From LDYB01 sp037442385 (GTDB lineage: Bacteria; Armatimonadota; Fimbriimonadia; Fimbriimonadales; GBS-DC), in NCBI GenBank assembly GCA_037442385.1, contig JBBIQJ010000021.1, positions 1 through 22,021 on the forward strand: a stretch of 22,021 bases of DNA. The letters are read 5' to 3'. Under the pieces are notes generated by a model that was not told where the DNA came from, searched no databases, and saw only the letters and a list, made by a program, of their open reading frames with translations. The position numbers and the translations under genes were made by a program. This document shows positions 15,700 through 22,021 of this stretch, one piece after another (the stretch's first letter is position 1; every line of letters starts with the position of its first letter).

Positions 15700-15707
15700 G
15701 TGGGTCA

Positions 15708-15728
15708 ATTTTACCCATTGAGTGGGTA
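15708..15728 (-). promoter_or_regulatory. Promoter and inverted repeat of the ATPase pseudogene
   Basis: On the minus strand TAAAAT (15713-15708) lies eight bases before the ATG at 15699. A perfect inverted repeat TACCCA-N5-TGGGTA (15712-15728) overlaps this box, as a repressor operator would. No Shine-Dalgarno site is present. Confidence 0.35.
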
Positions 15729-15752
15729 GATTCTGCCCGCTCTCAGCCTGAG

Positions 15753-15786
15753 GAAAAAATTAAACAGGGGGGATACGCCCCCCTGT
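15753..15786 (-). terminator. Intrinsic terminator of the GH13-pseudopilin operon
   Basis: On the minus strand, a 9-bp stem ACAGGGGGG/CCCCCCTGT with a 5-base loop is followed by TTAATTTTTT. It starts four bases after the pseudopilin stop codon. Confidence 0.85.
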
Positions 15787-15790
15787 GTGT

Positions 15791-16597
15791 TCAATTGCGG
15801 TCTTCGGGTGGTCCCCACTCGTAGCCCCAGCAGTACCATGTGTATTTCGCCATCGGGTCGGGGTCATCACACGCAGGCTCCGAGTAGTTCGCCTGTCCAC
15901 GGTCGGTCGGGTAGAGATAGCGATACTGGTACCATTTGGAGTGTCCATCTAGGTGGAGTACCACCGAGCCTTCGGAGTGGCGTCCTTTGAAGTTGCCCCC
16001 CAATCGCTGGTTCCAGAATTGCGGACCGGGCCACTGCATGCGGCTGGGAGGCAGATCAATCATACCGACGGCGCGGGCTGGGCGTGTGACTCGTCCGCTA
16101 TCAATCTGGGAGGGGTTATAGACACATCCGTATAACCCGTAGCCGCCCAGACCGTTGTGAACCATGTAGTCCATCGGCGGGTAGATGTCGTCGAAGTAGT
16201 TCTGGCGTCCGCGTGTAGAGGTTCCCAATCCAACTCGCGGGTGGTTCGGGGCGGTCATATAGTCGCCGTAGCCGTTATCGCGCTGGATGAGCTGGTTTGT
16301 GCCCTGCGGAAAAGCGGAAGACGGGCATCGGTAAATATCACGGTTTTTGGTGTAAGGGATCAAGCGTGCGGCGACCTGATAGTACTCGGCGAAACAGAAG
16401 ATGGGCACTTTATCGTCGTAATCGTTGGCATACATGAGCAGCCCTGTACCCACCTGTTTGAGATTGCTCAAGCACTGGGTCTGGCGCGCCTTTTCACGCG
16501 CCTGGGCAAACACAGGGAACAGAATCGCCGCCAGAATGGCGATAATCGCAATCACGACCAGCAGTTCTATCAGGGTAAAGCCCCTTTGCCGTTTCAT
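15791..16597 (-). CDS. Type II secretion/type IV pilus-like pseudopilin with H-X9-DG motif
   Basis: 268-residue envelope protein. A short basic leader MKRQRG is cut by prepilin peptidase before Phe7, and Glu11 is the conserved mature Glu5. The hydrophobic helix (7-30) runs into FPVFAQAREKARQ, then CLSNLKQVGTGLLMYANDYDD, typical of the large pseudopilin family of Armatimonadota and Planctomycetes. The C-terminal motif is His207-X9-Asp217-Gly218 (H-X9-DG). Several Cys (91, 158, 243, 256) could form disulphides. GGAGGT lies eight bases before the ATG, inside the end of the GH13 gene, and the two genes overlap by ATGA. Such genes occur in many copies, often without a full secretion operon, as here; the exact role is unknown. 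Confidence 0.92.
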   Translation of the reverse strand: MKRQRGFTLIELLVVIAIIAILAAILFPVFAQAREKARQTQCLSNLKQVGTGLLMYANDYDDKVPIFCFAEYYQVAARLIPYTKNRDIYRCPSSAFPQGTNQLIQRDNGYGDYMTAPNHPRVGLGTSTRGRQNYFDDIYPPMDYMVHNGLGGYGLYGCVYNPSQIDSGRVTRPARAVGMIDLPPSRMQWPGPQFWNQRLGGNFKGRHSEGSVVLHLDGHSKWYQYRYLYPTDRGQANYSEPACDDPDPMAKYTWYCWGYEWGPPEDRN

Positions 16598-18762
16598 CGC
16601 TTCAGACCTCCTGTTGAGTGATAAGTGGGAATCAGGACGATTCCCGTCATGGGCGCGAGCGTCAACGCCACACGCCCGTTGCTTACGGGATAAGTGTCCC
16701 GTAAATCGTTCGCTGGCACGGTGCTTGCCACAAGGCTCAGCGCGCCGTCTGCAAGCGGCACGGGCAGCTCTATCGCAGCGGGTTGTTCGCCGTTATTGAT
16801 CGCCACAATCGCGAGACTCCCCCGTGCCGTTTTCGATTCCAGCACCCGTGCGTAGGCGTAGAGGTTGCGAGTGTCGTCTATCAGCAGGGTTTGCCAGTCG
16901 CCGCGGCGCAGGGCAGGGATTGCCTGCCGCATGCGGATCAGGTGGCGCACATACTCCCGAAGCGCCTGCTGTTGGGGCGTCGGGTTCCATTCCATCGGGC
17001 GTCGGTTATCGGGGATGCCCCCGCCGTCCATGCCGATTTCGTCGCCGTAGTAAATCGCAGGCGCCCCGATGGCTGTCATCTGGAGCAGGAAGCCGAGCCG
17101 CACTTTGCGCTCATCGCCGCCGCACTCGCGCCAGAATCGTGGCGTGTCGTGGCTGCTGAGCATGTTATACATCGCGTAGAGGCTCTGGCGCGGGTAGCGA
17201 ATCTGCAGGTCGCGCATGCGCATATCAAACTGCGAGGGGCGCAGGTTCCGATGGGCAATCCAGCCCAGCACCGCGCCGCGCCAGAGGTAGTTCATCACGC
17301 TATCGAACATATCGCCCTGCAGCCATCGCCCCGCATCGCCCCAGATTTCCCCAATAATCACCGCATCAGGGTTCGCACGCTTTATCACGGAGCGAAACTC
17401 GCGCCAGAAGCGGTCTGGCACTTCGTTTGCCACATCCAGTCGCCAGCCGTCCAGCCTGAGCCGACGAGTCCAGTTCTCCGCCACTCCCAGCAAGTAGCGC
17501 CGTACCAGGGGGTTCTCATGGTTCAGTTTCGGCATGTAGGGGATGTTCCACCAAGCCCAGTAGGCAGGGTTCGGCTCCACCTTCACGGGGAACCGTTCCA
17601 CAATAAACCAGTCTTTGTAGGGCGAGCGTTCCTGATGCTGTAATAAATCCTGAAAAGCGAAAAAGTAGATACCCACATGATTGAACACGCCGTCCAGCAC
17701 CAATCGCATGCCGTTCTGGCGGAGGCGCCGGGCGAGGGTCTCAAGGTCTTCATTCGTGCCCAGCTGGGGGTCTACGGTCTCGTAATCGTCGGTATCGTAG
17801 TTATGGTGGGTTACGGAGGCAAACACAGGCGTCAGGTAGAGCGTCGTGACGCCCAGCTCCTGAAGATAATCCAGCTTCTCGATGATGCCTTTGAGATCGC
17901 CGCCATAAAAGCCGTCGCCTTCCTTACGCCCCGTAAAATCGATTGGCTGGTTGTTGGGTGGGTCGTTGATGGGGGCCGCGTTGTGGAAGCGGTCGGGCAC
18001 AATCTGATAGAAGACGGCATCCTGAACCCAGTCGGGCGCTTCGAAGCGGTTTTCGCCCTGTGGGTGCTTGAACGCTTTCTGAAAGTCAGGCGAGTTAGAG
18101 GCAGGTCGCAATCCCGATGTGTCCAGCCAGAGGCGTGCCCTGCCGTCTATGAGCAGGAAGGCATAAGTGTAATCGTTATCAGGTAGGGTAGCGGTGTAGT
18201 AGGTATACAGCGCATCAGAAACAGCGGGCTTCATCGGCAGGGTGCGCACGCGCCCGTTCTGAACATAGAGCAAGCGCACTTCGGCGACATCTTCTTTGCG
18301 TGTGCGCAGGCGCAGATAGAGAGTCTCGCCCGCCACATTCCGGTCGCGCAGGTCGGTAGGGTTATGGGCAATCGCCGAGCGGGTGATGATGCCGTCTCCC
18401 AATCGGGCAGGGCGGTTGTAGCCATCGGGTTCCACCCACAGCACCGAGTTCAGGTTGCCGTTGCCGTCGTCCACAACGGGCGCGTTCGGGTCTGTGTGCC
18501 ACTCGGTGCCGTTGACGACGAACTTATACTGATAGACGCCTGGCTCCAGCTGAAGCGTGAGGTACCAGGTGCGTCCGCCGTCGGTGGATCGCATCGGGGT
18601 CGTGCGGGGTTGCCATTCGTTGAAAGTGCCTGCGAGGTAGACTTTTTCGGCAGGGGTAGGGGTCTCGAAGCGAAAGGTTACTGGACGCTTCGTCTGCGCC
18701 TGCGCCCAGAATGTGCTGAAAACCCACAGCAAGACGCATGCATGCAAGGCAACCCTGCGCAT
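16594..18762 (-). CDS. Exported GH13 alpha-glucan hydrolase, neopullulanase/cyclomaltodextrinase type
   Basis: Predicted secreted or periplasmic enzyme that cuts alpha-1,4 and perhaps alpha-1,6 bonds in pullulan, cyclodextrin or starch. Numbering from the upstream ATG at 18777: signal peptide to about 28 (AQAQ), glycogen-binding CBM48-like domain 31-115 (VYLAGTFNEWQ, YQYKFVVNG), a second beta-sandwich 140-225 like the neopullulanase N domain, then the TIM barrel. Region I is DGVFNH (362-367). The GH13_20 mark MPKLN is at 415-419. The nucleophile is Asp448 in GWRLDVANE, the acid/base Glu477 in GEIWGD, and the third acid Asp544 in SSHDTPR. All catalytic residues are present. I prefer the ATG at 18762, which has GGGGAG seven bases upstream; 18777 has none. 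It is followed by the pseudopilin with a four-base overlap. Confidence 0.93.
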   Translation of the reverse strand: MRRVALHACVLLWVFSTFWAQAQTKRPVTFRFETPTPAEKVYLAGTFNEWQPRTTPMRSTDGGRTWYLTLQLEPGVYQYKFVVNGTEWHTDPNAPVVDDGNGNLNSVLWVEPDGYNRPARLGDGIITRSAIAHNPTDLRDRNVAGETLYLRLRTRKEDVAEVRLLYVQNGRVRTLPMKPAVSDALYTYYTATLPDNDYTYAFLLIDGRARLWLDTSGLRPASNSPDFQKAFKHPQGENRFEAPDWVQDAVFYQIVPDRFHNAAPINDPPNNQPIDFTGRKEGDGFYGGDLKGIIEKLDYLQELGVTTLYLTPVFASVTHHNYDTDDYETVDPQLGTNEDLETLARRLRQNGMRLVLDGVFNHVGIYFFAFQDLLQHQERSPYKDWFIVERFPVKVEPNPAYWAWWNIPYMPKLNHENPLVRRYLLGVAENWTRRLRLDGWRLDVANEVPDRFWREFRSVIKRANPDAVIIGEIWGDAGRWLQGDMFDSVMNYLWRGAVLGWIAHRNLRPSQFDMRMRDLQIRYPRQSLYAMYNMLSSHDTPRFWRECGGDERKVRLGFLLQMTAIGAPAIYYGDEIGMDGGGIPDNRRPMEWNPTPQQQALREYVRHLIRMRQAIPALRRGDWQTLLIDDTRNLYAYARVLESKTARGSLAIVAINNGEQPAAIELPVPLADGALSLVASTVPANDLRDTYPVSNGRVALTLAPMTGIVLIPTYHSTGGLKR

Positions 18763-18777
18763 TGAATGGCTCCCCAT

Positions 18778-18795
18778 CGAGAAATCGTATTCTCG
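18778..18795 (-). other. Hairpin in the GH13 5' leader
   Basis: Perfect 6-bp inverted repeat CGAGAA-N6-TTCTCG at the very start of the predicted transcript, ending directly before the upstream ATG at 18777. It could stabilise the mRNA 5' end or block the upstream start codon. Confidence 0.4.
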
Positions 18796-18800
18796 GCTAT

Positions 18801-18832
18801 ATTATAGCACATGGGATGGTACAGGATGTCAA
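18801..18832 (-). promoter_or_regulatory. Promoter of the GH13-pseudopilin operon
   Basis: A consensus extended -10, TGCTATAAT (TATAAT at 18806-18801), and a consensus -35, TTGACA (18832-18827), are separated by 20 bases, longer than the usual 17. The -35 box lies just beyond the stop codon of the membrane protein gene upstream. Confidence 0.7.
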
Positions 18833-18839
18833 GGGGGGT

Positions 18840-19346
18840 CTACAGTCTTTGTCGCAGACGCCATGTGCGCACAATGAGGAATAGCCCGCCGATAAAGCCA
18901 ACGGCATAGCTGGTGGTATGCACGAAGGCGACTGCCAGAAAGCGTGGGTGGCGTTCTGGGGGTATTTCGTGGGCGAGAGGTTCCCACAGCCCGATGATTC
19001 CTGCCGTGCTGAGGAGCCATCCCATGATGCCTGCGAGGGTGGCACACAGCGCCATGACCAGCAGGAGTTGACTAACGGGGCGCCAGAGGGCGTGCGCTGC
19101 GAGTTTCGGTCGGGCGCCTGCTTGCGACGCCAGCGCCAGCAGTCCGCCCAGCAGGGCGCCTGCCCACCATGTCGCCACGATACCCCACCCGAGCGCCAGC
19201 AGAGCAGGCTCCGAGGTGTTGAACAGAGGCGGGTGCGCTTGTGTGAAATATTCTACGCACAGGTGGGCAGTTATCATATCGTGAACGATTCCATATCCCA
19301 CAGCCGCGCCAATTGCCATCCCGATAATCTTAAACGATTCCTTCAT
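18840..19346 (-). CDS. Four-helix membrane protein of unknown function
   Basis: 168-residue integral membrane protein with four likely helices at about 5-27, 47-77, 91-116 and 135-158. Between helices 1 and 2 is a polar loop (MITAHLCVEYFTQAHPPLF) with two His, a Cys and a Tyr-Phe pair. The text of this loop and the LALGWGIVATWW helix reads like a conserved hypothetical protein, but I cannot name a family or function. A TATAAA/TAAAAT box (19361-19354) lies 7-9 bases before the ATG and there is no Shine-Dalgarno site, so the mRNA is probably leaderless. It is directly upstream of the GH13 operon, which has its own promoter. Confidence 0.7.
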   Translation of the reverse strand: MKESFKIIGMAIGAAVGYGIVHDMITAHLCVEYFTQAHPPLFNTSEPALLALGWGIVATWWAGALLGGLLALASQAGARPKLAAHALWRPVSQLLLVMALCATLAGIMGWLLSTAGIIGLWEPLAHEIPPERHPRFLAVAFVHTTSYAVGFIGGLFLIVRTWRLRQRL

Positions 19347-19698
19347 CCGAGCAATTTTATACCTGAGAGGCGATATGGGAAAACTGGCAAGCGATAGTAT
19401 CGGGGAGTCTTTTTGTCATCAGAGTCCTGTTGCAAGGAACGGTGGATTCGCTAAACAGGACGCGGGAATCGCGTTCGTGCAGGTATGTAGGGGGGCGGTC
19501 GCCTCGCCCCACGCGGCGGAATGAATCGTGCCGCGAGGTGGAGCGCGGATCCTTGTGATGGAGCAGGTTCACCCGTCGGAGAAAGCCGCCTGGCGCGTTT
19601 TGGCTCGTTTATTTTTCTAAATCGCTTCTGAGTCGACAGAGGCGTAAAGAGGCTATTTTCAGGTCAGGTATTATCAAATGTATGGAGTCGAGCTAACG
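19347..19698. other. Intergenic stretch without a supported gene
   Basis: About 350 bases between a divergent membrane protein gene and a small gene. It contains a GC-rich palindrome, GGGGCG/CGCCCC (19492-19510), in a GTAGG-type context, then an AT-richer part from about 19600. A TATTAT box at 19669-19674 may serve the small gene downstream. I see no coding region with convincing codon use. Confidence 0.4.
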
Positions 19699-20052
19699 AT
19701 GAGACGCTGCGTGAAGACAGTGGATATGGAGCAGGTGGAGCAGCTGGCGAAACAGAAGTACCGCCAGTATTGCGAGGAGCGTGACCTGGAGCCAGAGGAC
19801 GAAGCGCAGATCGAGGCGTGGGCGCAGAATCGTCCGCTGTAGCTGTACCAGCTGAGTCGGCAGTCCCCAGAGAAAGTGTATCGGCAAACTGGAAGATGCT
19901 CCATCAGTGCGTGGGAGGCGCTGGATTTGGAGTACGCGGTCTCGGCGCGTCTGAGCGTGAGCGAGTCGCGCGAGGAGAGGGACGCTTACGAAGCGCAGAC
20001 TGGGATGCGGATACGCCCGAAGGGGTATCGGGACTGGTTCGAGGAGGCTTAG
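19699..20052 (+). pseudogene. Small unidentified gene with an internal amber codon
   Basis: From ATG 19699 (in-frame ATG also at 19678; GGAG at 19684-19687) the frame reads MRRCVKTVDMEQVEQLAKQK and on to WAQNRPL, then TAG at 19840-19842. The same frame stays open for 69 more codons to TAG at 20050-20052, ending IRPKGYRDWFEEA. Both halves are hydrophilic and rich in Glu, Gln and Arg, and use codons ending in G or C, as real genes here do. Read through, the product would be about 117 residues. I do not recognise it. It may be a gene broken by one nonsense change, or two small genes, the first of 47 residues. The minus-strand frame over the same region is Leu-rich and looks like a shadow. Confidence 0.4.
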
Positions 20053-20061
20053 CGGGAAAGC

Positions 20062-20093
20062 CAAAAAGGGGGAAGCCACACAGAGCTTCCCCC
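20062..20093 (-). terminator. Intrinsic terminator of the chemoreceptor gene
   Basis: On the minus strand, a 9-bp stem GGGGGAAGC/GCTTCCCCC with an 8-base loop is followed by TTTTT. It lies 28 bases after the chemoreceptor stop codon. Confidence 0.85.
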
Positions 20094-20121
20094 TGAGAGG
20101 TTTCGGCGTGCGGAACGGCTC

Positions 20122-22021
20122 TCAGGCGGCTTTGGGCATCGGACTGTCCTGCTGGCTCTGAAGCGCCTGGGCGAGCGCCTCCAGTTTGCCGACAATCTCG
20201 CGACTGACGCCGCGCATCTCTTCCAGCAGGCGCTCCGCCTCGGCTTTGTTGCCCGCCTCCATCGCGTCCACCGCGAGTTTGGCGATCTGGTGCAATCGTG
20301 CGTGCGGCGGTTCGATTGCCTGAAACTCTGGCATATGCCCCAGCGCTGCCTTGCCCGTGGTGTAGTACCACTGCCCCAGTGCGCAGTGCTGGTGCGACAC
20401 CAGTTCGTTGCGCGGGATCATCACGCCCTCGTGAACCATCTTCTCCACGCGCTCCACCCACTTCAGGTGCGCCTGTTTGAACTTGGGTACCTGCAGGGTG
20501 AAGTCCACCTCGCCGCTCCAGCGGAAGCGTCCGAGCGCAATCTCGACCGCTTCGGCGGCGCCCACCATTCCCTGTGCCTTGCCTGCGATTTCGCGGATTT
20601 TGAGGGTCTGGTGCGCCACTGCTTGGCTTACTTCCTGAGCGCTGGCGGAGACTTCTTCGCTGACTGCGGCGACCTGTTCAATCAGTTGCTGGATTTGATC
20701 GGTGCCTGTGCGCAGTTGTGAAGCGGTAGTGCGTGCCTGTTCGCTGAAGCTGGCAATCTGTTCCAGGCTTTGCACGGTCATCTGGGCGCCTGCGAGCATC
20801 TGCTGGGAGGCCGCCGACGATTGCTGGGCGATGGAGGCGATTTGCTCGATTTCGCCCATCGTGGCGTGGGCGTACTGCTGGATGTGCTGCAACTCCTGCG
20901 CCGCTGTCTGCACCTGCTGGGTGATTTCGCTGATGGCTTCCAGGTTCGCGCTGATGCTACTGGCGGTGGTGTTTGCCAGTTGGGTGGTGTGTTGCACCAG
21001 TTCGCGGTTTTGGTGCATGGCGTTGACGGCTTGTTCGGTGCGGGTCAGCACCTGCTGGATAATCTGCTGGATTTCGCCTGCTGCGCTGGCGGAGCGTTCG
21101 GCGAGGCGGCGGACTTCTTCGGCGACCACGGCGAAGCCGCGTCCTGCCTCGCCTGCGCGTGCGGCTTCAATTGCGGCGTTGAGGGCGAGCAGGTTTGTCT
21201 GGCGGGCGATTTCTTCGATGGTTTGCAGGATTGCGGTGATGTTGCCCGACATTTCGGCGAGTTGCTGGAGTTCCTGGGCGAGGCGCAGGCTTTCGTGGTC
21301 GATGCGCTGGATAGAGTGGTTGGTTTGCTGGAGCGCCTGAAGGCCCTGCTGGGCGCGTTCCAGCATTTGCAGGGCGAACTGGCGGGTTTGTTCGATTTGT
21401 TGCACGGCGTGCTGGGTGGCTTGCAGGGTCTGGTTCATCTGCTGGACGCTTTGTTCGGCGGCGTGGGCGGTATGCTGGGCGCCCTGAGCGACTTCCTGTG
21501 CGGCGCGAGCGACCTCCTGCACCTGTTGGACGCCTTCCTGCACCGACTCGGCGACGCGCTGGGCGCCGCGCTCCATTTCGGCGGAGGCTTGACCGAGTTG
21601 CTGGACGGTGAAGCTGCTTTGTTCTGCCTGATGGGCGATTTCGCTGACGCCCTGCACGGCTTGCTGGACGGATTGGTTGACCTGTTCTGCCATGTGTTCT
21701 GTTGTGTGGATGTCGTCCACAACGGCGCGCATTTGGGTCATCATGTCGCGGTTAGCTTGCTGGGTTTTTTCTAGGGATTCGCGGAGTGCGTTGACTGCGT
21801 GATTGAACTGTTGTGCGAGTGTGTGCAGGATGTCGCGCGGGTTGGCGGCGACGCTGATGCCGAGGTGGCCCTGCGCCAGTTGTTGGACGGCGTTCTGGAA
21901 CCGGGCGGTAGTGCGGAGCAGGTTGCGCATCACGCCGAACGCCATGTATGCGAGAATAATGAGCGTTCCCAGTCCTGCAAGCCCCATGATGGCTGTGCGC
22001 ACAGCAATCATTCTTGCGGCT
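20122..22021 (-). CDS. Methyl-accepting chemotaxis protein with C-terminal CZB zinc domain (5' end outside window)
   Basis: Membrane chemoreceptor that controls the kinase CheA. Counting from the first visible ATG at 22011: a membrane helix (about 7-28), a HAMP-like linker (29-80), then a very Gln-rich coiled coil to about 490. Its hairpin tip is QTNLLALNAAIEAARAGEAG (271-290) with RGFAVVAEEVRRLAERS next. The end is a CZB domain with His515, Cys543 (HQHCALGQW), His570 and His574; the spacing agrees with the three-His, one-Cys zinc site of known CZB proteins such as DgcZ. The frame is open to the window edge (Ala-Ala-Arg before the Met) and the ATG has no good ribosome binding site. An N-terminal sensor domain and first helix probably lie beyond the edge. 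Confidence 0.92.
   Translation of the reverse strand, partial: AARMIAVRTAIMGLAGLGTLIILAYMAFGVMRNLLRTTARFQNAVQQLAQGHLGISVAANPRDILHTLAQQFNHAVNALRESLEKTQQANRDMMTQMRAVVDDIHTTEHMAEQVNQSVQQAVQGVSEIAHQAEQSSFTVQQLGQASAEMERGAQRVAESVQEGVQQVQEVARAAQEVAQGAQHTAHAAEQSVQQMNQTLQATQHAVQQIEQTRQFALQMLERAQQGLQALQQTNHSIQRIDHESLRLAQELQQLAEMSGNITAILQTIEEIARQTNLLALNAAIEAARAGEAGRGFAVVAEEVRRLAERSASAAGEIQQIIQQVLTRTEQAVNAMHQNRELVQHTTQLANTTASSISANLEAISEITQQVQTAAQELQHIQQYAHATMGEIEQIASIAQQSSAASQQMLAGAQMTVQSLEQIASFSEQARTTASQLRTGTDQIQQLIEQVAAVSEEVSASAQEVSQAVAHQTLKIREIAGKAQGMVGAAEAVEIALGRFRWSGEVDFTLQVPKFKQAHLKWVERVEKMVHEGVMIPRNELVSHQHCALGQWYYTTGKAALGHMPEFQAIEPPHARLHQIAKLAVDAMEAGNKAEAERLLEEMRGVSREIVGKLEALAQALQSQQDSPMPKAA

Noticed and set aside
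19693..20079. Minus-strand frame of 128 codons with Leu-rich, membrane-like text
   Set aside because: The opposite strand has better codon use for this genome; the hydrophobic text arises from CAG and GAG codons read in antisense. It also has no ribosome binding site.
20500..21700. Possible tandem repeat or CRISPR-like pattern in the chemoreceptor gene
   Set aside because: The recurring CTGCTGG-type words are Gln codons in a heptad coiled coil; there are no constant-length repeats with unique spacers.
20770..21774. Plus-strand open frame of 334 codons, rich in Leu, Gly and Phe
   Set aside because: Exact antisense of the Gln/Ala-rich coiled coil of the chemoreceptor; the bias follows from CAG and GCC codons read backwards.

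Overview
This 22 kb window is chromosomal DNA of a GC-rich bacterium, most probably a member of the Armatimonadota (Fimbriimonadales-like). The best clue is the pseudopilin at 15791-16597: its N-terminal helix continues into ILFPVFAQAREKARQ and it carries an H-X9-DG motif, a protein type greatly expanded in Armatimonadota and Planctomycetes. Two PEP-CTERM proteins, a cobalamin riboswitch and mixed translation starts (strong Shine-Dalgarno sites beside apparently leaderless genes) agree with this. The assignment is inference, since there is no rRNA in the window. I saw no tRNA, rRNA, CRISPR array, insertion sequence or prophage.

Layout. 1-34 is the start of a gene leaving the window on the minus strand. 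316-2433 holds an aldehyde dehydrogenase and recO in tandem. 2352-4680 is a divergent pair of PEP-CTERM surface proteins; the right-hand one, a probable beta-propeller, sits behind a cobalamin riboswitch with an intrinsic terminator. 4747-6821 is a MoxR ATPase coupled to a glycosyltransferase. 6862-10125 (minus) is a very long exported two-half amidohydrolase with a lipocalin-like tail. 10253-12588 (minus) is thiD followed one base later by a sugar/nucleoside-type ABC ATPase that is broken by a frameshift. 12645-14466 (plus) is ridA followed by an aldehyde dehydrogenase homologue without its catalytic cysteine. 14463-15699 (minus) is an AAA/DUF4143 ATPase pseudogene with three lesions. 15753-18832 (minus) is a clean two-gene unit, promoter to terminator: exported neopullulanase-type GH13 enzyme, then the pseudopilin. 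Then come a four-helix membrane protein of unknown function (minus), a small amber-interrupted gene (plus, 19699-20052) and a chemoreceptor with a C-terminal zinc-binding CZB domain running off the right edge (minus).

How the genes fit together. The most notable unit is the cobalamin riboswitch controlling a secreted, PEP-CTERM-anchored propeller. By analogy with the B12-capturing surface propeller BtuG of Bacteroides, it may be a B12-scavenging surface protein; this is a hypothesis. The stretch from about 11.5 to 15.7 kb looks like it is decaying: a frameshifted ABC ATPase, a catalytically dead dehydrogenase and a multiply broken ATPase lie close together. The GH13-pseudopilin unit joins extracellular alpha-glucan breakdown to a secretion or pilus-like protein by a four-base ATGA overlap.
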